A stretch of 64,000 nt of DNA from Idiomarina sp. PL1-037 (GCF_034422975.1 NZ_CP139873.1:124001-188000); one strand, 5' to 3'. Shown: positions 9,198-18,561, counted from the first letter of the stretch. Notes: generated from the letters alone by a model not told the origin. Translations and numbers: made by a program.

Positions 9198-10394
9198 ATG
9201 TCTTTGCTCCGCGCTACCTCTGGTAAATTATTTTTCAGCCTATTGGCAAGTACATTTTTTTTGCTAAGCCCTTTGGCTAAGGGCGATAACCTATCGCAGC
9301 AAACATTGCTGGAATCCGTTGTTGAACGGCTCAAAACAGATGGTCTTCTTATCGATACCGATTTTAGCCAGCGCCAATGGTTGTCTGCGACGCCACGGTT
9401 ATCCCTCATGCATTGGCAGACTAACGATGATGCTATTGGCTCAAACGAAACAGAGCTGGTATTAGAGCTGGAATTTTTATCCCCCGCGCAGCGCAAATTA
9501 ATTAACAACTCTGAAAAACTCGTTGAACGCTACCAACAGCTTCAACAACGTCAGCTAGAATTAACCGCCAGCGGCGTCATACGAGAGCTTTTCTGGCAAG
9601 CTAAGCGCCTGCAGGCTGAACTCGCTTATGCTGAAAAAGTTACCACTCAATTACATCAGCTTCAGCGCCAGACTCAGTCGTTAGTGGAAGCCGGTGAACG
9701 TCCAGCTTATGCCGGTATTATAGTGAAGCAACAACACCAACGTGCGCTTAGCCAAGTTGCAGAAAAGCAAATAGCCTTGCAGCAGCTCGAGCGCGTATGG
9801 CAGCAACTGACCGGCGTTAATAACGTGCCACAGTCGCTACAGGAATCTGTTCGTCCACACGCCTCAACGGCAGCGCATCCAGCATTACAAACCCTTCAGT
9901 TGCAATGGCAATTAGCGCTAAATGCTACGCAACAGACCGTTGCTGTGCAAAAAAGCTGGGGCATTAACGCGGGCTATAAATACATTGACGCGCCCAACCA
10001 AAGTGAAAATCAATGGGGACTAGGCTTTAGTCTTCCGCTCGATTTTTCACACTCACTGAATGCTAGTGAACTTGTTGCGTTGCAACAGCAACAAAGCGAG
10101 CTTAACCAGTCACTCCGGCAGACTCAAATCCGCCTTGAACTCAACATAGCTAACGCGCAAAGCCAGTTAGAGCAGTTGAAACAAAAGCACCAAAGTGACC
10201 GTAAAAATGCCGAGTTAAGCCACAACGCCATCGAGCAGCTCGACAACCTATATCAACAAGGTCAAATTGACACTCGCTTGTATATCGAGAGATTACTCGA
10301 GCAGTTGTCCTATCAGCAAGCGGCGCAGCTAAGCCAGATAGAGCTACAACTGGCAAATGCCTTATTAAACCAAGCACAGGGAATGACTTTATGA
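9198..10394 (+). CDS. TolC-family outer-membrane efflux protein
   Basis: About 398 residues, counted from the ATG at 9198, which has ATGGAGG placed five bases upstream; the in-frame ATG at 9186 is itself part of that ribosome site. A signal peptide (MSLLRATSGKLFFSLL) comes first, then long glutamine-rich helices with heptad character as in OEP/TolC channels (LQQRQLELTASG; LQQQQSELNQSLRQ). It forms the outer-membrane duct of a tripartite pump and is the first gene of an operon with the adaptor and RND genes, overlapping the adaptor by 4 bases (ATGA). It is slightly shorter than typical CusC/CzcC proteins. Substrate cannot be read from this subunit. Confidence 0.85.
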   Translation: MSLLRATSGKLFFSLLASTFFLLSPLAKGDNLSQQTLLESVVERLKTDGLLIDTDFSQRQWLSATPRLSLMHWQTNDDAIGSNETELVLELEFLSPAQRKLINNSEKLVERYQQLQQRQLELTASGVIRELFWQAKRLQAELAYAEKVTTQLHQLQRQTQSLVEAGERPAYAGIIVKQQHQRALSQVAEKQIALQQLERVWQQLTGVNNVPQSLQESVRPHASTAAHPALQTLQLQWQLALNATQQTVAVQKSWGINAGYKYIDAPNQSENQWGLGFSLPLDFSHSLNASELVALQQQQSELNQSLRQTQIRLELNIANAQSQLEQLKQKHQSDRKNAELSHNAIEQLDNLYQQGQIDTRLYIERLLEQLSYQQAAQLSQIELQLANALLNQAQGMTL

Positions 10395-11431
10395 AACGCT
10401 GTAACCTATCTCGTCTCGCCGCTACTCTTAGTCCCATAGTTAGTGTCATAGCACTTGCTCTGTCAGGGCTTGCGACAACAACGACTGTGTTAGCGGCGCA
10501 ATCAATTTCTGTCGAGCAGGTAAGTAACTACGATTTACGCCCGCAAGCGGCAGTGAAAGCAGATAACGTAGCTTTTGCACCGGTCACGGGAAGTTACCAG
10601 ACGACCCCAGGCAGTGTTTTAACTCTGCCCAACCCGTTTGAAAACGCGGCAGTAGACTATCAAGTTGTTGATGGGCAGGCGGTGGAATCCGGTACCCTTA
10701 TTGCGCAACTACATGGTCCCTCGGTAGAACACTTTTTTCACCGTGTTGAAACACTACAAGAGCAGTACGATGTTGCCGCTAAGCAGTATCAGAGCAAAAA
10801 GAAGTTATACCAAAACAATGCCATTGCCGCCGATGAGTGGCAGCAGTTTCTAACGCAATACATTAGCCTGAATGACACCCTGCATGAAATTAACGTTGTC
10901 CTGCGGCGGGTAAAACAAACCGCTGCGCAGTCTGCACAATTGATCGCAACAGAGCCAGGAGTGTGGCGAACCAGCAGTAATGGGCAACAGCTGGGTACGC
11001 TAACCGCTCATGCGCGTTTAGCCATCGTTGCCGAGGTACCGATAGAACAGGCAAAACGTATCTCGAGTCTAAACATTAACGGTCAAAAGCTGCGGGTAAG
11101 CCAACGTGAACAAACGGTGCGTAATGGCTTTGTACGAATTTGGAGCGAGCCACCAGAAAATATCAACTGGACCATCGGTCAACGCGTTAACGTTGTACCC
11201 CAGGCAACAATTGAAAATGCCTATCTTTTGCCGGCCAGTGCCATTGCCACACTGCAGGATGAACCCGTTATCTTTAGTATAGAAAATGCGACAATTAACG
11301 CTGAGCCTATCGAACTATTAAGCTTAAGCGGCGAGCATTACTTTGTACGATCAACGACACCTCTGAACATCATCGCAACGCATTCTGTCGCAGCACTTAA
11401 GGTTATAGCAGAAGACGAGGGGGCGCAGTAA
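10391..11431 (+). CDS. Periplasmic adaptor (membrane fusion) protein of an RND pump
   Basis: A 346-residue protein with an N-terminal signal or anchor segment (VIALALSGLATTTTVLA), a short biotinyl-lipoyl-like half (VVDGQAVESGTLIAQLHGP), a helical hairpin (about 115-165) and beta-barrel parts. It bridges the RND pump and the TolC-type channel. The order channel, adaptor, pump with 4-base and 1-base overlaps indicates strict translational coupling. It shows no obvious metal-binding extension of CusB or CzcB type. Sequence conservation is low, so identification leans partly on position. Confidence 0.82.
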   Translation: MKRCNLSRLAATLSPIVSVIALALSGLATTTTVLAAQSISVEQVSNYDLRPQAAVKADNVAFAPVTGSYQTTPGSVLTLPNPFENAAVDYQVVDGQAVESGTLIAQLHGPSVEHFFHRVETLQEQYDVAAKQYQSKKKLYQNNAIAADEWQQFLTQYISLNDTLHEINVVLRRVKQTAAQSAQLIATEPGVWRTSSNGQQLGTLTAHARLAIVAEVPIEQAKRISSLNINGQKLRVSQREQTVRNGFVRIWSEPPENINWTIGQRVNVVPQATIENAYLLPASAIATLQDEPVIFSIENATINAEPIELLSLSGEHYFVRSTTPLNIIATHSVAALKVIAEDEGAQ

Positions 11432-14400
11432 TGGTTAGCCGCATACTGAGCTTTTCGCTAAAAAATCGTCTGTTTGTTTTTATTACTTTTCTGCTGTTAA
11501 TAGCGGCCGGTATCCAGTCGCTTCGCCAACTACCGGTGGATGCTTTTCCAGAGATTTCACCGACTCAGGTTAACGTCATCTTACGCGCCCCCGGTATGGC
11601 TGCCGAACGGGTAGAAAACCAGGTAACTCACCCGTTAGAAACCGAATTATTGGGTATACCAAATCAAACCATTCTGCGGTCAACCACCAAGTACGGTATT
11701 ACCTCGATAACCCTCGACTTTGAAGAAGACACCGATATTTATTGGGCGCGCCAACAAGTTGCGGAAAAACTCGCTGCCGTCAGTAAAGACCTGCCGGGCG
11801 GTATTCAAGGCGGTATGGCACCGATGAGCACGCCATTAAGCGAAATGTTCATGTTCACGGTAGAAAACCCCGGCATGAACCTGGAGCAAAAGCGTCACCT
11901 GCTAGATTGGGTGATTCGACCGACATTACGCACGGTTGAAGGGGTAGCAGATGTCACTAATTTAGGCGGGAAAGTCAGAACCTTTCAGTTTACGCCGTCG
12001 GCGTCAAAATTAAGTGATGCTGGCATTTCGCTACAAGCTATTAAGGATGCATTGGCTGATGCCAACCAAGTCGGTAATTTAGGTCGCATCACCCAAGGTA
12101 CCGAAACGTTTAGCGCACGGGTTACCGGACGTATTGTCGCGCTTGACGATCTGGCGGCCATTAGTGTGACGAATCAATACCAGCAAGTGTATCGACTAGA
12201 CCAACTGGGTGATGTTGCGCTTAGTTATCTACCGCGCTTTGGCGCGATTACCAAGGATGGAGAAGAAGCTGTCGAAGGCCTGGTAGTCGGCTTAAAAGGG
12301 GCTAATGCCGCGGCGGTGGTTGAAGCGGTTGAGCAAAAACTGGCACAAATACAGCCTAGTTTGCCAAAAGACACGGACATCAACGTGTTCTATAACCGTA
12401 AAGGCCTTATTGACACTGCCATAGCTGGAATCTCTGATGCTCTGATGCAGTCCATCGTGTTAGTTATAGCGGTACTGGTTTTCTTTTTACGTAATGTTCG
12501 TGCGTCGATTCTGGTCTCGTTATCGATCCCCGTGGCGGCGCTGATCACCTTTATTTGCCTGCAATTACTCGGCTTATCGGCGAACTTGATGAGTTTAGGC
12601 GGGTTAGTTATTGCTATCGGTATGATTGTCGACTCGTCGGTAGTGATCACCGAAAAAATCGAGACCGAGTTAAACTCGCAAAAACAGTTGCCCTTGCTGC
12701 ACAAAATTTATCGCGCCAGCCTGGCTGTGGCGCCGTCTGTGGTTAGCGGCACTGTGATCATTATTTTGGTGTTTTTACCTCTACTCACTCTGACTGGCCT
12801 GGAAGGTAAGTTATTTTCACCGGTCGCTTTGACCATTGTTATCGCAATCACTGCCGCCTTAGTGACTTCGCTGACGCTAATCCCTGCTCTAGGTTCGCTG
12901 CTAATGCGACCCAAAGCTCGCCGTAATAAATCGCTTGAGCTTATGCAGGCGCGCTATCAACGTATATTATCCGGCGCAATTAAACGCCGAAGTGCCACAC
13001 TAATGGGGTTTGCCGCAGTGCTCGCCTTAAGTGTAATCAGCTTTATCATGGTCGGAAAAATCTTTATGCCTACCATGGATGAAGGCGACATTATCGTGCA
13101 ACTGGAAAAGTCACCGACCATTTCTTTACAGGAATCGATAGAGCTGGATACACAGGTTGAGCGTGAACTACTTGCTAAGATCCCGGAGATAAAGCAAATC
13201 GTTGCCCGAACCGGCTCAGATGAACTCGGTTTAGACCCCATGGGTTTAAACGAAACCGATGTGTTCATGGAACTTAACCCTAAAGACAGCTGGCGTTTTG
13301 ATAGTAAACAAGAACTGATTGATGCCATTCGCGAAGTGGTTTCAGGCTATCCTGGCATGAACGTTAACGTTACCCAACCTATTCAAATGCGCATTTCTGA
13401 AATGCTAACCGGCAGTAGTGGCGACGTCTCTATTAAAGTGTTTGGTGATGACATGAACACCCTTGCCAAGGTCACCGGAAGGGTGGTTGAGCAAGCCAGG
13501 CAAGTGCAAGGGGCGGTCGACGTTCAGGCAAGCGTGATTACCGGCGCACGCTTTTTAAGTATTGTCCCCAATATGCAGCAACTGCGCTTTTATGGCGTTA
13601 CGAAACAAAACCTTAGTGAATTTGTTCTTTCACAACTCAGCGGCTTCCCGGTCAGCGAAGCGGTGGATGGACGTATCCGCACACCAATTGTGATGGGCTC
13701 GCAAAAACCTGCGGGTAATTATCACTCGGTCAGCAACATCGAGTCCTTGCCAATTGTCACCGACAACGGCGAAACGGTTGCACTGCAGCAACTTGCTGAC
13801 ATCACTTTCGAGCATGGCCCAGCCATTATCGAGCGCGAAAACTCTAACCGTTACGCGTTAATCACCAGCAATGTTGAAAACCGCGATGTCGTTGGTTTTG
13901 TTAACGAGCTACAGCAACGTGTCAGCGCCAATGTAAACCTTGACCCCGGCTATTTCATTGAGTACGGCGGTGAGTTCGAAAATCAGGCGCGGGCTAGTGC
14001 CAATTTGCTAATGGTTATTCCTGTTGCTTTGCTGTTAATTGTTATCTTACTGTTTAGCTCGATGGGATCGGTTGGCCTGACAACGATTGTGCTGACGAAT
14101 ATTCCGTTTGCCCTGAGTGGCGGGGCAATTTCGCTCTGGCTAAGCGGTGAGTACATGTCTGTTCCGGCATCGGTCGGTTTTATTGCTTTGATGGGCGTTG
14201 CCATACTTAACGGTATCGTCATGGTAAGCCACTTCGAGCAGACTCGAGTTCATTTCTCCGACTTTAAAACCTTAGTCATTGAAGGAGCTAAAGACCGTCT
14301 GCGGCCGGTCTTAATTACAGCCATTACCGCTATTTTTGGCCTGATTCCGCTGTTAATGTCCAGTGGTCCCGGCTCAGAAGTGCAAAAGCCTCTGGCGGTT

Positions 14401-14499
14401 GTGGTTATAGGTGGGCTGATAACGGCAACGCTGGCCACCCTGCTGTTGCTGCCTATTTTATACTTACTCGTAAACAGGAAAGCTCGTGATGTCCAATAA
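11431..14499 (+). CDS. CzcA/CusA-type RND efflux transporter
   Basis: A 1022-residue inner-membrane proton-driven pump. The N-terminus (LPVDAFPEISPTQVNV) and the GIxSITLDFEED region are typical of the heavy-metal (HME) RND branch. The fourth transmembrane helix carries AIGMIVDSSVVITEKIE with Asp401, closer to the CusA pattern (AIGxxVD) than to the CzcA pattern (DFGxIVD). This hints at monovalent metal, but the methionine relay of CusA was not confirmed. Large periplasmic loops and the second membrane half (MGVAILNGIVMVSHFEQ) are complete. The start ATG shares one base with the adaptor stop. The gene ends overlapping a DUF3240 gene. Confidence 0.9.
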   Translation: MVSRILSFSLKNRLFVFITFLLLIAAGIQSLRQLPVDAFPEISPTQVNVILRAPGMAAERVENQVTHPLETELLGIPNQTILRSTTKYGITSITLDFEEDTDIYWARQQVAEKLAAVSKDLPGGIQGGMAPMSTPLSEMFMFTVENPGMNLEQKRHLLDWVIRPTLRTVEGVADVTNLGGKVRTFQFTPSASKLSDAGISLQAIKDALADANQVGNLGRITQGTETFSARVTGRIVALDDLAAISVTNQYQQVYRLDQLGDVALSYLPRFGAITKDGEEAVEGLVVGLKGANAAAVVEAVEQKLAQIQPSLPKDTDINVFYNRKGLIDTAIAGISDALMQSIVLVIAVLVFFLRNVRASILVSLSIPVAALITFICLQLLGLSANLMSLGGLVIAIGMIVDSSVVITEKIETELNSQKQLPLLHKIYRASLAVAPSVVSGTVIIILVFLPLLTLTGLEGKLFSPVALTIVIAITAALVTSLTLIPALGSLLMRPKARRNKSLELMQARYQRILSGAIKRRSATLMGFAAVLALSVISFIMVGKIFMPTMDEGDIIVQLEKSPTISLQESIELDTQVERELLAKIPEIKQIVARTGSDELGLDPMGLNETDVFMELNPKDSWRFDSKQELIDAIREVVSGYPGMNVNVTQPIQMRISEMLTGSSGDVSIKVFGDDMNTLAKVTGRVVEQARQVQGAVDVQASVITGARFLSIVPNMQQLRFYGVTKQNLSEFVLSQLSGFPVSEAVDGRIRTPIVMGSQKPAGNYHSVSNIESLPIVTDNGETVALQQLADITFEHGPAIIERENSNRYALITSNVENRDVVGFVNELQQRVSANVNLDPGYFIEYGGEFENQARASANLLMVIPVALLLIVILLFSSMGSVGLTTIVLTNIPFALSGGAISLWLSGEYMSVPASVGFIALMGVAILNGIVMVSHFEQTRVHFSDFKTLVIEGAKDRLRPVLITAITAIFGLIPLLMSSGPGSEVQKPLAVVVIGGLITATLATLLLLPILYLLVNRKARDVQ

Positions 14500-14797
14500 G
14501 TTGTTAAAACTCTATTTTAGCCGAGAACAAAAAGCCGATTTGGTCGACTGCCTGATTCAACTCGACTATTTAAGCGGCTTTAGCCTTTATGACATTGACG
14601 GTTTTAGTCGCAATCACGAACGCTTTGATATCGGCGAGCAAATTCGTGGCGCACGCCGGATGATGATGGCTGAAGTAATTTGTTCTGTTGATGATGTAAC
14701 CCGTATTCGTGAGGCTTTATCGCAGCTAAACTTCAAAGAGCCAGTCCGCTACGTGATGCAGTCAGTAGAGGATGTTGGACATAGTGATTATATCTAA
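14489..14797 (+). CDS. DUF3240 family protein, last gene of the efflux operon
   Basis: About 102 residues, counted from the ATG at 14489; a GTG directly before it is also possible. AGGAA lies 8-9 bases upstream. The first 11 bases overlap the RND gene. It is a small soluble protein without signal peptide, with the length and strand pattern of a ferredoxin-like, PII-type fold; DUF3240 members are usually found behind HME-RND pumps. A cytoplasmic accessory or sensor role is plausible but unproven. It has one cysteine and two histidines, and a run of three methionines at RRMMMAEV, so a metal link is conceivable. Confidence 0.8.
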   Translation: MSNKLLKLYFSREQKADLVDCLIQLDYLSGFSLYDIDGFSRNHERFDIGEQIRGARRMMMAEVICSVDDVTRIREALSQLNFKEPVRYVMQSVEDVGHSDYI

Positions 14798-14813
14798 CCT
14801 ATTTCGTTGGAAC

Positions 14814-14843
14814 AGGGGGGGGGATCTCTCCCCTGATGTTTCT
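14814..14843 (+). repeat. G9 tract inside a weak hairpin
   Basis: A run of nine G residues at 14815-14823, preceded by CA, is followed within a few bases by CCCCTG, which could pair with CAGGGG. No T-run follows. It may act as a weak terminator of the efflux operon or simply be a slippage-prone tract. Confidence 0.35.
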
Positions 14844-14928
14844 GCGATGCTTTTCAAATTAAGGGTAAGTTATCGCGCGATTTATGTTGGGCTTGTTAAG
14901 CCGCTACTAAAACTCATGAGTATCTTAT

Positions 14929-15576
14929 TTACCCCAAATGTCCTGTCTTAACCCAAATTATGGTTTCTCTATCAACAAAGGGATGGTGCACGCTCCTGTG
15001 TGGACTGCGCATCCAGGTGCCTTCGGGATAGCGTCCGTGTTCATCACAGAACTCGCCGGATAACACCAGTATTTCTTCGCCGCCCAGGTGGCGGTGTGGT
15101 TTGAACACTTCATTTGCTGGCCACTTTACCAGTGCAACGTGCTCAGTGCCATGACTATGTAACGGCATAACTTCTAGCCCGCCTTGGCCGGGTAACCACT
15201 CAGCTTCATGGGTGTTAATGCGCACAACTTGAGTGTCGGTTGGTTGGAATTGATGCAGCTTAACCAGTAATTTGCAGCCATCTTTACTAAAGGGGGCATG
15301 TGAGCTTCCTGGTGGGTTACGAATATAAGTACCAGCTGGATAGTCACCGTTTTCATCAGAAAAAACACCTTCGAGAACTAATATTTCCTCACCCAGTGGA
15401 TGCTCATGAGTGCTAAATGATGCATCTGGCTTATACTCAACGATGCTGGTCGCACGACCGCGCTCAGCCTCTTCACGCTCCAATAATTTACGACGCACAC
15501 CAGAAGCCGGGCTGTCGACCCACTCCTGTTTCGCCGTTTCAATAATGACTCGTTTAGCAAAATCTAAATTTAACAT
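14929..15576 (-). CDS. ChrR-like double-cupin protein
   Basis: A 215-residue cytoplasmic protein built of two cupin halves. Each half has the metal-binding pattern: HEHPLGEEILVLEG in the first and HRHLGGEEILVLSG in the second, each followed by a glycine-proline turn (YPAGTYIRNPPGSSH; YPEGTWMRSPHRSVHH). This is the anti-ECFsigma factor ChrR C-terminal cupin (PF12973) in duplicate. It lacks the zinc-binding anti-sigma N-terminus of true ChrR, and no ECF sigma gene is adjacent, so a sensor or an enzyme of oxidised small molecules is as likely as sigma-factor control. It is divergent from trxC. Confidence 0.8.
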   Translation of the reverse strand: MLNLDFAKRVIIETAKQEWVDSPASGVRRKLLEREEAERGRATSIVEYKPDASFSTHEHPLGEEILVLEGVFSDENGDYPAGTYIRNPPGSSHAPFSKDGCKLLVKLHQFQPTDTQVVRINTHEAEWLPGQGGLEVMPLHSHGTEHVALVKWPANEVFKPHRHLGGEEILVLSGEFCDEHGRYPEGTWMRSPHRSVHHPFVDRETIIWVKTGHLG

Positions 15577-15673
15577 TACCTAAGTCTTACATCCGTCAAA
15601 AACCGTATTACACTTACGTAAATTAACACCTTAATAGTTCACGCTGAGCGAAAGGCAAAAGGAAAACAGCAGA

Positions 15674-16102
15674 ATGGCTGAAAAAATGATTGTTGCATGT
15701 CCTTCATGCCACAAGAAAAACCGCATTGTGGTCGATAAAAGAAACGAGAACGCTGTTTGCGGTCATTGTCGGTCATTACTTTTTAGCGGGAAAATTATTG
15801 TCGTAAATAGTGATGAATTTCGAGCTCATCAGAGTGCTGATATGCCTCTCGTTGTAGACTTTTGGGCGAGTTGGTGTGGGCCTTGCCAGCAGTATGGTCC
15901 TCATTTCGAACAGGCGGCTACAAATATGCGATATGACGCTCAATTTTTAAAGATAAGTACGGAAAAAGAGCCCCATTTAGCGCAACAATATGCTGTGCGA
16001 AGTATTCCGACAACTCTGTTTGTTAAAAATGGTCAGGAAGTGGCTCGACAAGCTGGTGTCATGTCGGCGTCACAGATTCAGCAGTGGGTAGCTCGGTATT
16101 AA
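15674..16102 (+). CDS. trxC: Thioredoxin 2
   Basis: A 142-residue thioredoxin with the N-terminal zinc finger that defines TrxC: Cys9/Cys12 (CPSC) and Cys29/Cys32 (CGHC). The active site WCGPC (Cys68, Cys71) lies in a normal thioredoxin fold, with the cis-proline in SIPTTLFV. TrxC reduces protein disulfides and is induced by oxidative stress in other bacteria. An AAAAGGAAA ribosome site precedes the ATG. It is divergent from the cupin gene, with about 100 bases between. Confidence 0.95.
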   Translation: MAEKMIVACPSCHKKNRIVVDKRNENAVCGHCRSLLFSGKIIVVNSDEFRAHQSADMPLVVDFWASWCGPCQQYGPHFEQAATNMRYDAQFLKISTEKEPHLAQQYAVRSIPTTLFVKNGQEVARQAGVMSASQIQQWVARY

Positions 16103-16169
16103 TACGCTCAATTATCCTCTGGTACGGGGTTTGCTCACCTGAGCATCTGGCTTCTCCGGAAACTTATGT

Positions 16170-16586
16170 TTAAAACAACTGCGTAATACCCAGCAAAATA
16201 GCGTAGCGGCCAGCTTTACTAATAAAAACCAGAATCAAAAATTGCCAGAAGGTTAATCGCAGCATACCGGCTATAAAGGTGAGAGGGTCACCAATGAAGG
16301 GGGCCCAGGCCATCAGCAGCGACCACTTACCAAAGCGTTCAAACCAGCGATGACCGCGGGCAAGAGATTTTGGTTTGAACGGGAACCAGCGGCGATCCTG
16401 ATACCGCACCAAAAAACGGCCCAGAACATAGTTAACCACTGACCCCAGCGTATTACCGATTGAGGCCAGCCACCAGATTATCCAGACATCGTAATCCATG
16501 CGCTGGGCTGCCACGACCACAAACTCAGACTGAGCTGGCAGTATTGTGGCGGCCAGAAACGCTGTCAGAAATATACTTAAGTACAT
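16170..16586 (-). CDS. YqaA-type inner-membrane protein (VTT/DedA-like)
   Basis: A 138-residue membrane protein with about four hydrophobic segments. It shows the VTT/SNARE-associated pattern: a re-entrant region (AATILPAQSEFVVVAAQ), a glycine-rich segment (SIGNTLGSVVNYVLGR) and the motif WAPFIGDPLTFIAGMLR. YqaA proteins are short relatives of DedA proteins, which are thought to flip lipids or use the proton gradient; their exact role is unknown. It stands alone between trxC and a zinc-ribbon protein, convergent with trxC. Confidence 0.82.
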   Translation of the reverse strand: MYLSIFLTAFLAATILPAQSEFVVVAAQRMDYDVWIIWWLASIGNTLGSVVNYVLGRFLVRYQDRRWFPFKPKSLARGHRWFERFGKWSLLMAWAPFIGDPLTFIAGMLRLTFWQFLILVFISKAGRYAILLGITQLF

Positions 16587-16708
16587 AAAACCCTATTACG
16601 CGGCACAGCTTATAACGGATGTCATCAGCGTACTGGAAATGACAAACACAAAAGTTTTTGACTACACTAAACAATGAACACTCATCAATAAAACAGAGAG
16701 GTACCTCA

Positions 16709-17044
16709 ATGGCATTTGAAAAATGTCCAAAGTGTGAAGATCAGGTACTGGATAATAACTATAGCTGTCCGGCCTGTGGTTTTGTGAAGAGTGAAAAATC
16801 GGAACAAGAGAATCAACCGGGCGAAAACAGCGCGATTACGTCTGAGAACACATCGAAGAGCTTGCAGATACAAGGCGTGTTGTCTCTCGTTATTCTTATC
16901 GTGGGTGTGCTTTGGTTTTTTCTAACCTCCGAGGAATCTCAACAAAGTAACGAAATCAATGTGATACCTCTGGTTATGTTTATCGGCGGTCTTATCTGGT
17001 ACATCGTGACGCGCTTTAGAATTTGGCGTTCGCATTCTTCTTAA
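16709..17044 (+). CDS. Small zinc-ribbon membrane protein
   Basis: About 111 residues from the ATG at 16709, which has GAGAGG upstream; an earlier in-frame start at 16658 lacks a ribosome site. The N-terminus is a four-cysteine zinc ribbon (CPKCEDQ...CPACGF), followed by a polar linker and two transmembrane helices (VLSLVILIVGVLWFFL; VIPLVMFIGGLIWYIV). The C-terminus is basic. Function is not recognised. Confidence 0.7.
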   Translation: MAFEKCPKCEDQVLDNNYSCPACGFVKSEKSEQENQPGENSAITSENTSKSLQIQGVLSLVILIVGVLWFFLTSEESQQSNEINVIPLVMFIGGLIWYIVTRFRIWRSHSS

Positions 17045-17075
17045 TTAAGAGCAATAACGCGATTACCGAACGATG

Positions 17076-17813
17076 CTACTGTTCTTCGGGCTCTTCGTGC
17101 AGCAGCTCCCATGCCTGAAGCATTTCTTTCTTCGTTGAACCCCAGCGATAACCGCCTAAAGCACCACTTTTCTGAATAACGCGGTGACAAGGAATTAGCA
17201 TGGCAACAGGGTTGGAGCCAACAGCATTACCAACTGCACGAGATGCCCCCGGGCAGCCGAGTACATTGGCAATTTGCGAATAACTCGCCAGCTTTCCGGG
17301 CGGTATCCTCAATAACGCTCGCCATACGGCGACTTGAAAATTAGTACCCATAATGTGCAATGACAAGGGGGCAGATAGCCAGTCTTTTAAACGACCAAAC
17401 AGTAGATTAGCCACATAGTTCGTCGCGCTGTCATTGCTTAAGAGCGAGGCTTCGGGCCAGTCTTTATGTACATTGGCAAGTATTTCATCAACAGCTCTGG
17501 AGCCCAAGAACTCAACGCGGCATACGCCCTGCGGGGTAATTGCGACAAATATCTTACCAAAAGGGGTTTCATTTATGCCGTATTGGATAGTAACCTTTTG
17601 ACCTTCGTTCCTGTATTCCTCCGGCGTTACGGCTTCTAGCTTAACAAAGTGGTCATACAGTCGCGATCCTCCACTTAACCCCATGCTGGGGGAAACATCC
17701 ATAAGAGAGCCCTCGTCTTTCAGCATGCGTTTGCTGCGCTCCAGCGTCGACTGGCTCGATACATGTTTTGACATATAAGTCATGGCTTTTTCAATGCGAG
17801 TGTAGTCAGACAT
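17076..17813 (-). CDS. Ada-like methylated-DNA--cysteine S-methyltransferase with partial AraC-type N-terminus
   Basis: A 245-residue protein. The C-terminal O6-alkylguanine transferase domain is intact: the FQVAVWRALLRIPPGKLASY segment, the recognition helix SRAVGNAVGSNP, and the acceptor Cys209 in IPCHRV. It takes alkyl groups from O6-alkylguanine onto itself. Residues 1-70 correspond to the AraC-type DNA-binding part of Ada (IEKAMTYM at the start, TPEEYRN at the end), but the middle is divergent. The phosphotriester-repair N-domain of Ada is missing. It may have kept DNA repair while losing or altering activator function. It is divergent from the NemR-like regulator. Confidence 0.88.
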   Translation of the reverse strand: MSDYTRIEKAMTYMSKHVSSQSTLERSKRMLKDEGSLMDVSPSMGLSGGSRLYDHFVKLEAVTPEEYRNEGQKVTIQYGINETPFGKIFVAITPQGVCRVEFLGSRAVDEILANVHKDWPEASLLSNDSATNYVANLLFGRLKDWLSAPLSLHIMGTNFQVAVWRALLRIPPGKLASYSQIANVLGCPGASRAVGNAVGSNPVAMLIPCHRVIQKSGALGGYRWGSTKKEMLQAWELLHEEPEEQ

Positions 17814-17949
17814 AATCAGTACCTTTAAACCTAACGAATTGATACACCACCATCCACTAATAAGTACTTCTATTTTAAGTTATATTGTAGCGCTTAAAAC
17901 TATTTAGAAAATTAGGCACGTTCCGGCGACGTAATTAGAGGTTCTATTA

Positions 17950-18561
17950 ATGCAACGAACAAAAAAAGCTGCAACCAAACGCCAGCACATTCTTGAAACG
18001 GGTTACCGGTTGGTACTTAAAAAAGGCTTTTCTGCTGTCGGATTGCAGGAAATTCTTAAGAGTTGTGGTATCCCCAAAGGTTCTTTCTATCATTACTTCC
18101 CATCTAAGGAAGCCTTTGGTTGTGAGTTGTTGAAAGAGTACACCGATGATTACGGATGTAAGTTTGATCAGCTGTTTACGGCATCGGGTAGTGGCCGAGA
18201 CAATTTAATGCGTTACTGGGATGCCTGGATAGCTGACCCTGATGACCCGACACGTGGTTGGGCGGAAGAATGTCTGGTGGTGAAGCTTGCAGCTGAGGTT
18301 GCGGATATGTCTGAGACTATGCGGCAAATCCTGGATGACGGCGTGCAGCAGCTCATAGTAAAGATTGCGACTTTGATTGAGAATGGTCGTAATGACGGCT
18401 CGCTAGCTGACGGAGTTCCGCCCCTTCAATTGGCTCGAATGCTTTACCAGATGTGGATGGGTGCCGCATTGCTCGCTAAGTTAAGCCAGGACAAGGAACC
18501 ACTGCAGCAAGCACGGAATTCAACTCTTCTAATGCTGGATTGCAGCGATACCAAGACTTAA
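17950..18561 (+). CDS. nemR: NemR-like TetR-family repressor
   Basis: A 203-residue TetR regulator with the HTH at about 10-57 (GIPKGSFYHYFPSKEAFG). It matches E. coli NemR throughout, including CLVVKLAAEVADMSE in the ligand domain. The residue equivalent to the NemR redox-sensing Cys106 is Cys108, and the equivalent of its partner Lys175 is Lys177 (LLAKLSQ). In E. coli these two form a reversible bond upon hypochlorite or electrophile exposure, releasing the repressor. Here the next gene is an aldehyde dehydrogenase rather than nemA, with a matching palindrome in front of it. Assignment as NemR-like rests on comparison with the remembered E. coli sequence. Confidence 0.8.
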   Translation: MQRTKKAATKRQHILETGYRLVLKKGFSAVGLQEILKSCGIPKGSFYHYFPSKEAFGCELLKEYTDDYGCKFDQLFTASGSGRDNLMRYWDAWIADPDDPTRGWAEECLVVKLAAEVADMSETMRQILDDGVQQLIVKIATLIENGRNDGSLADGVPPLQLARMLYQMWMGAALLAKLSQDKEPLQQARNSTLLMLDCSDTKT

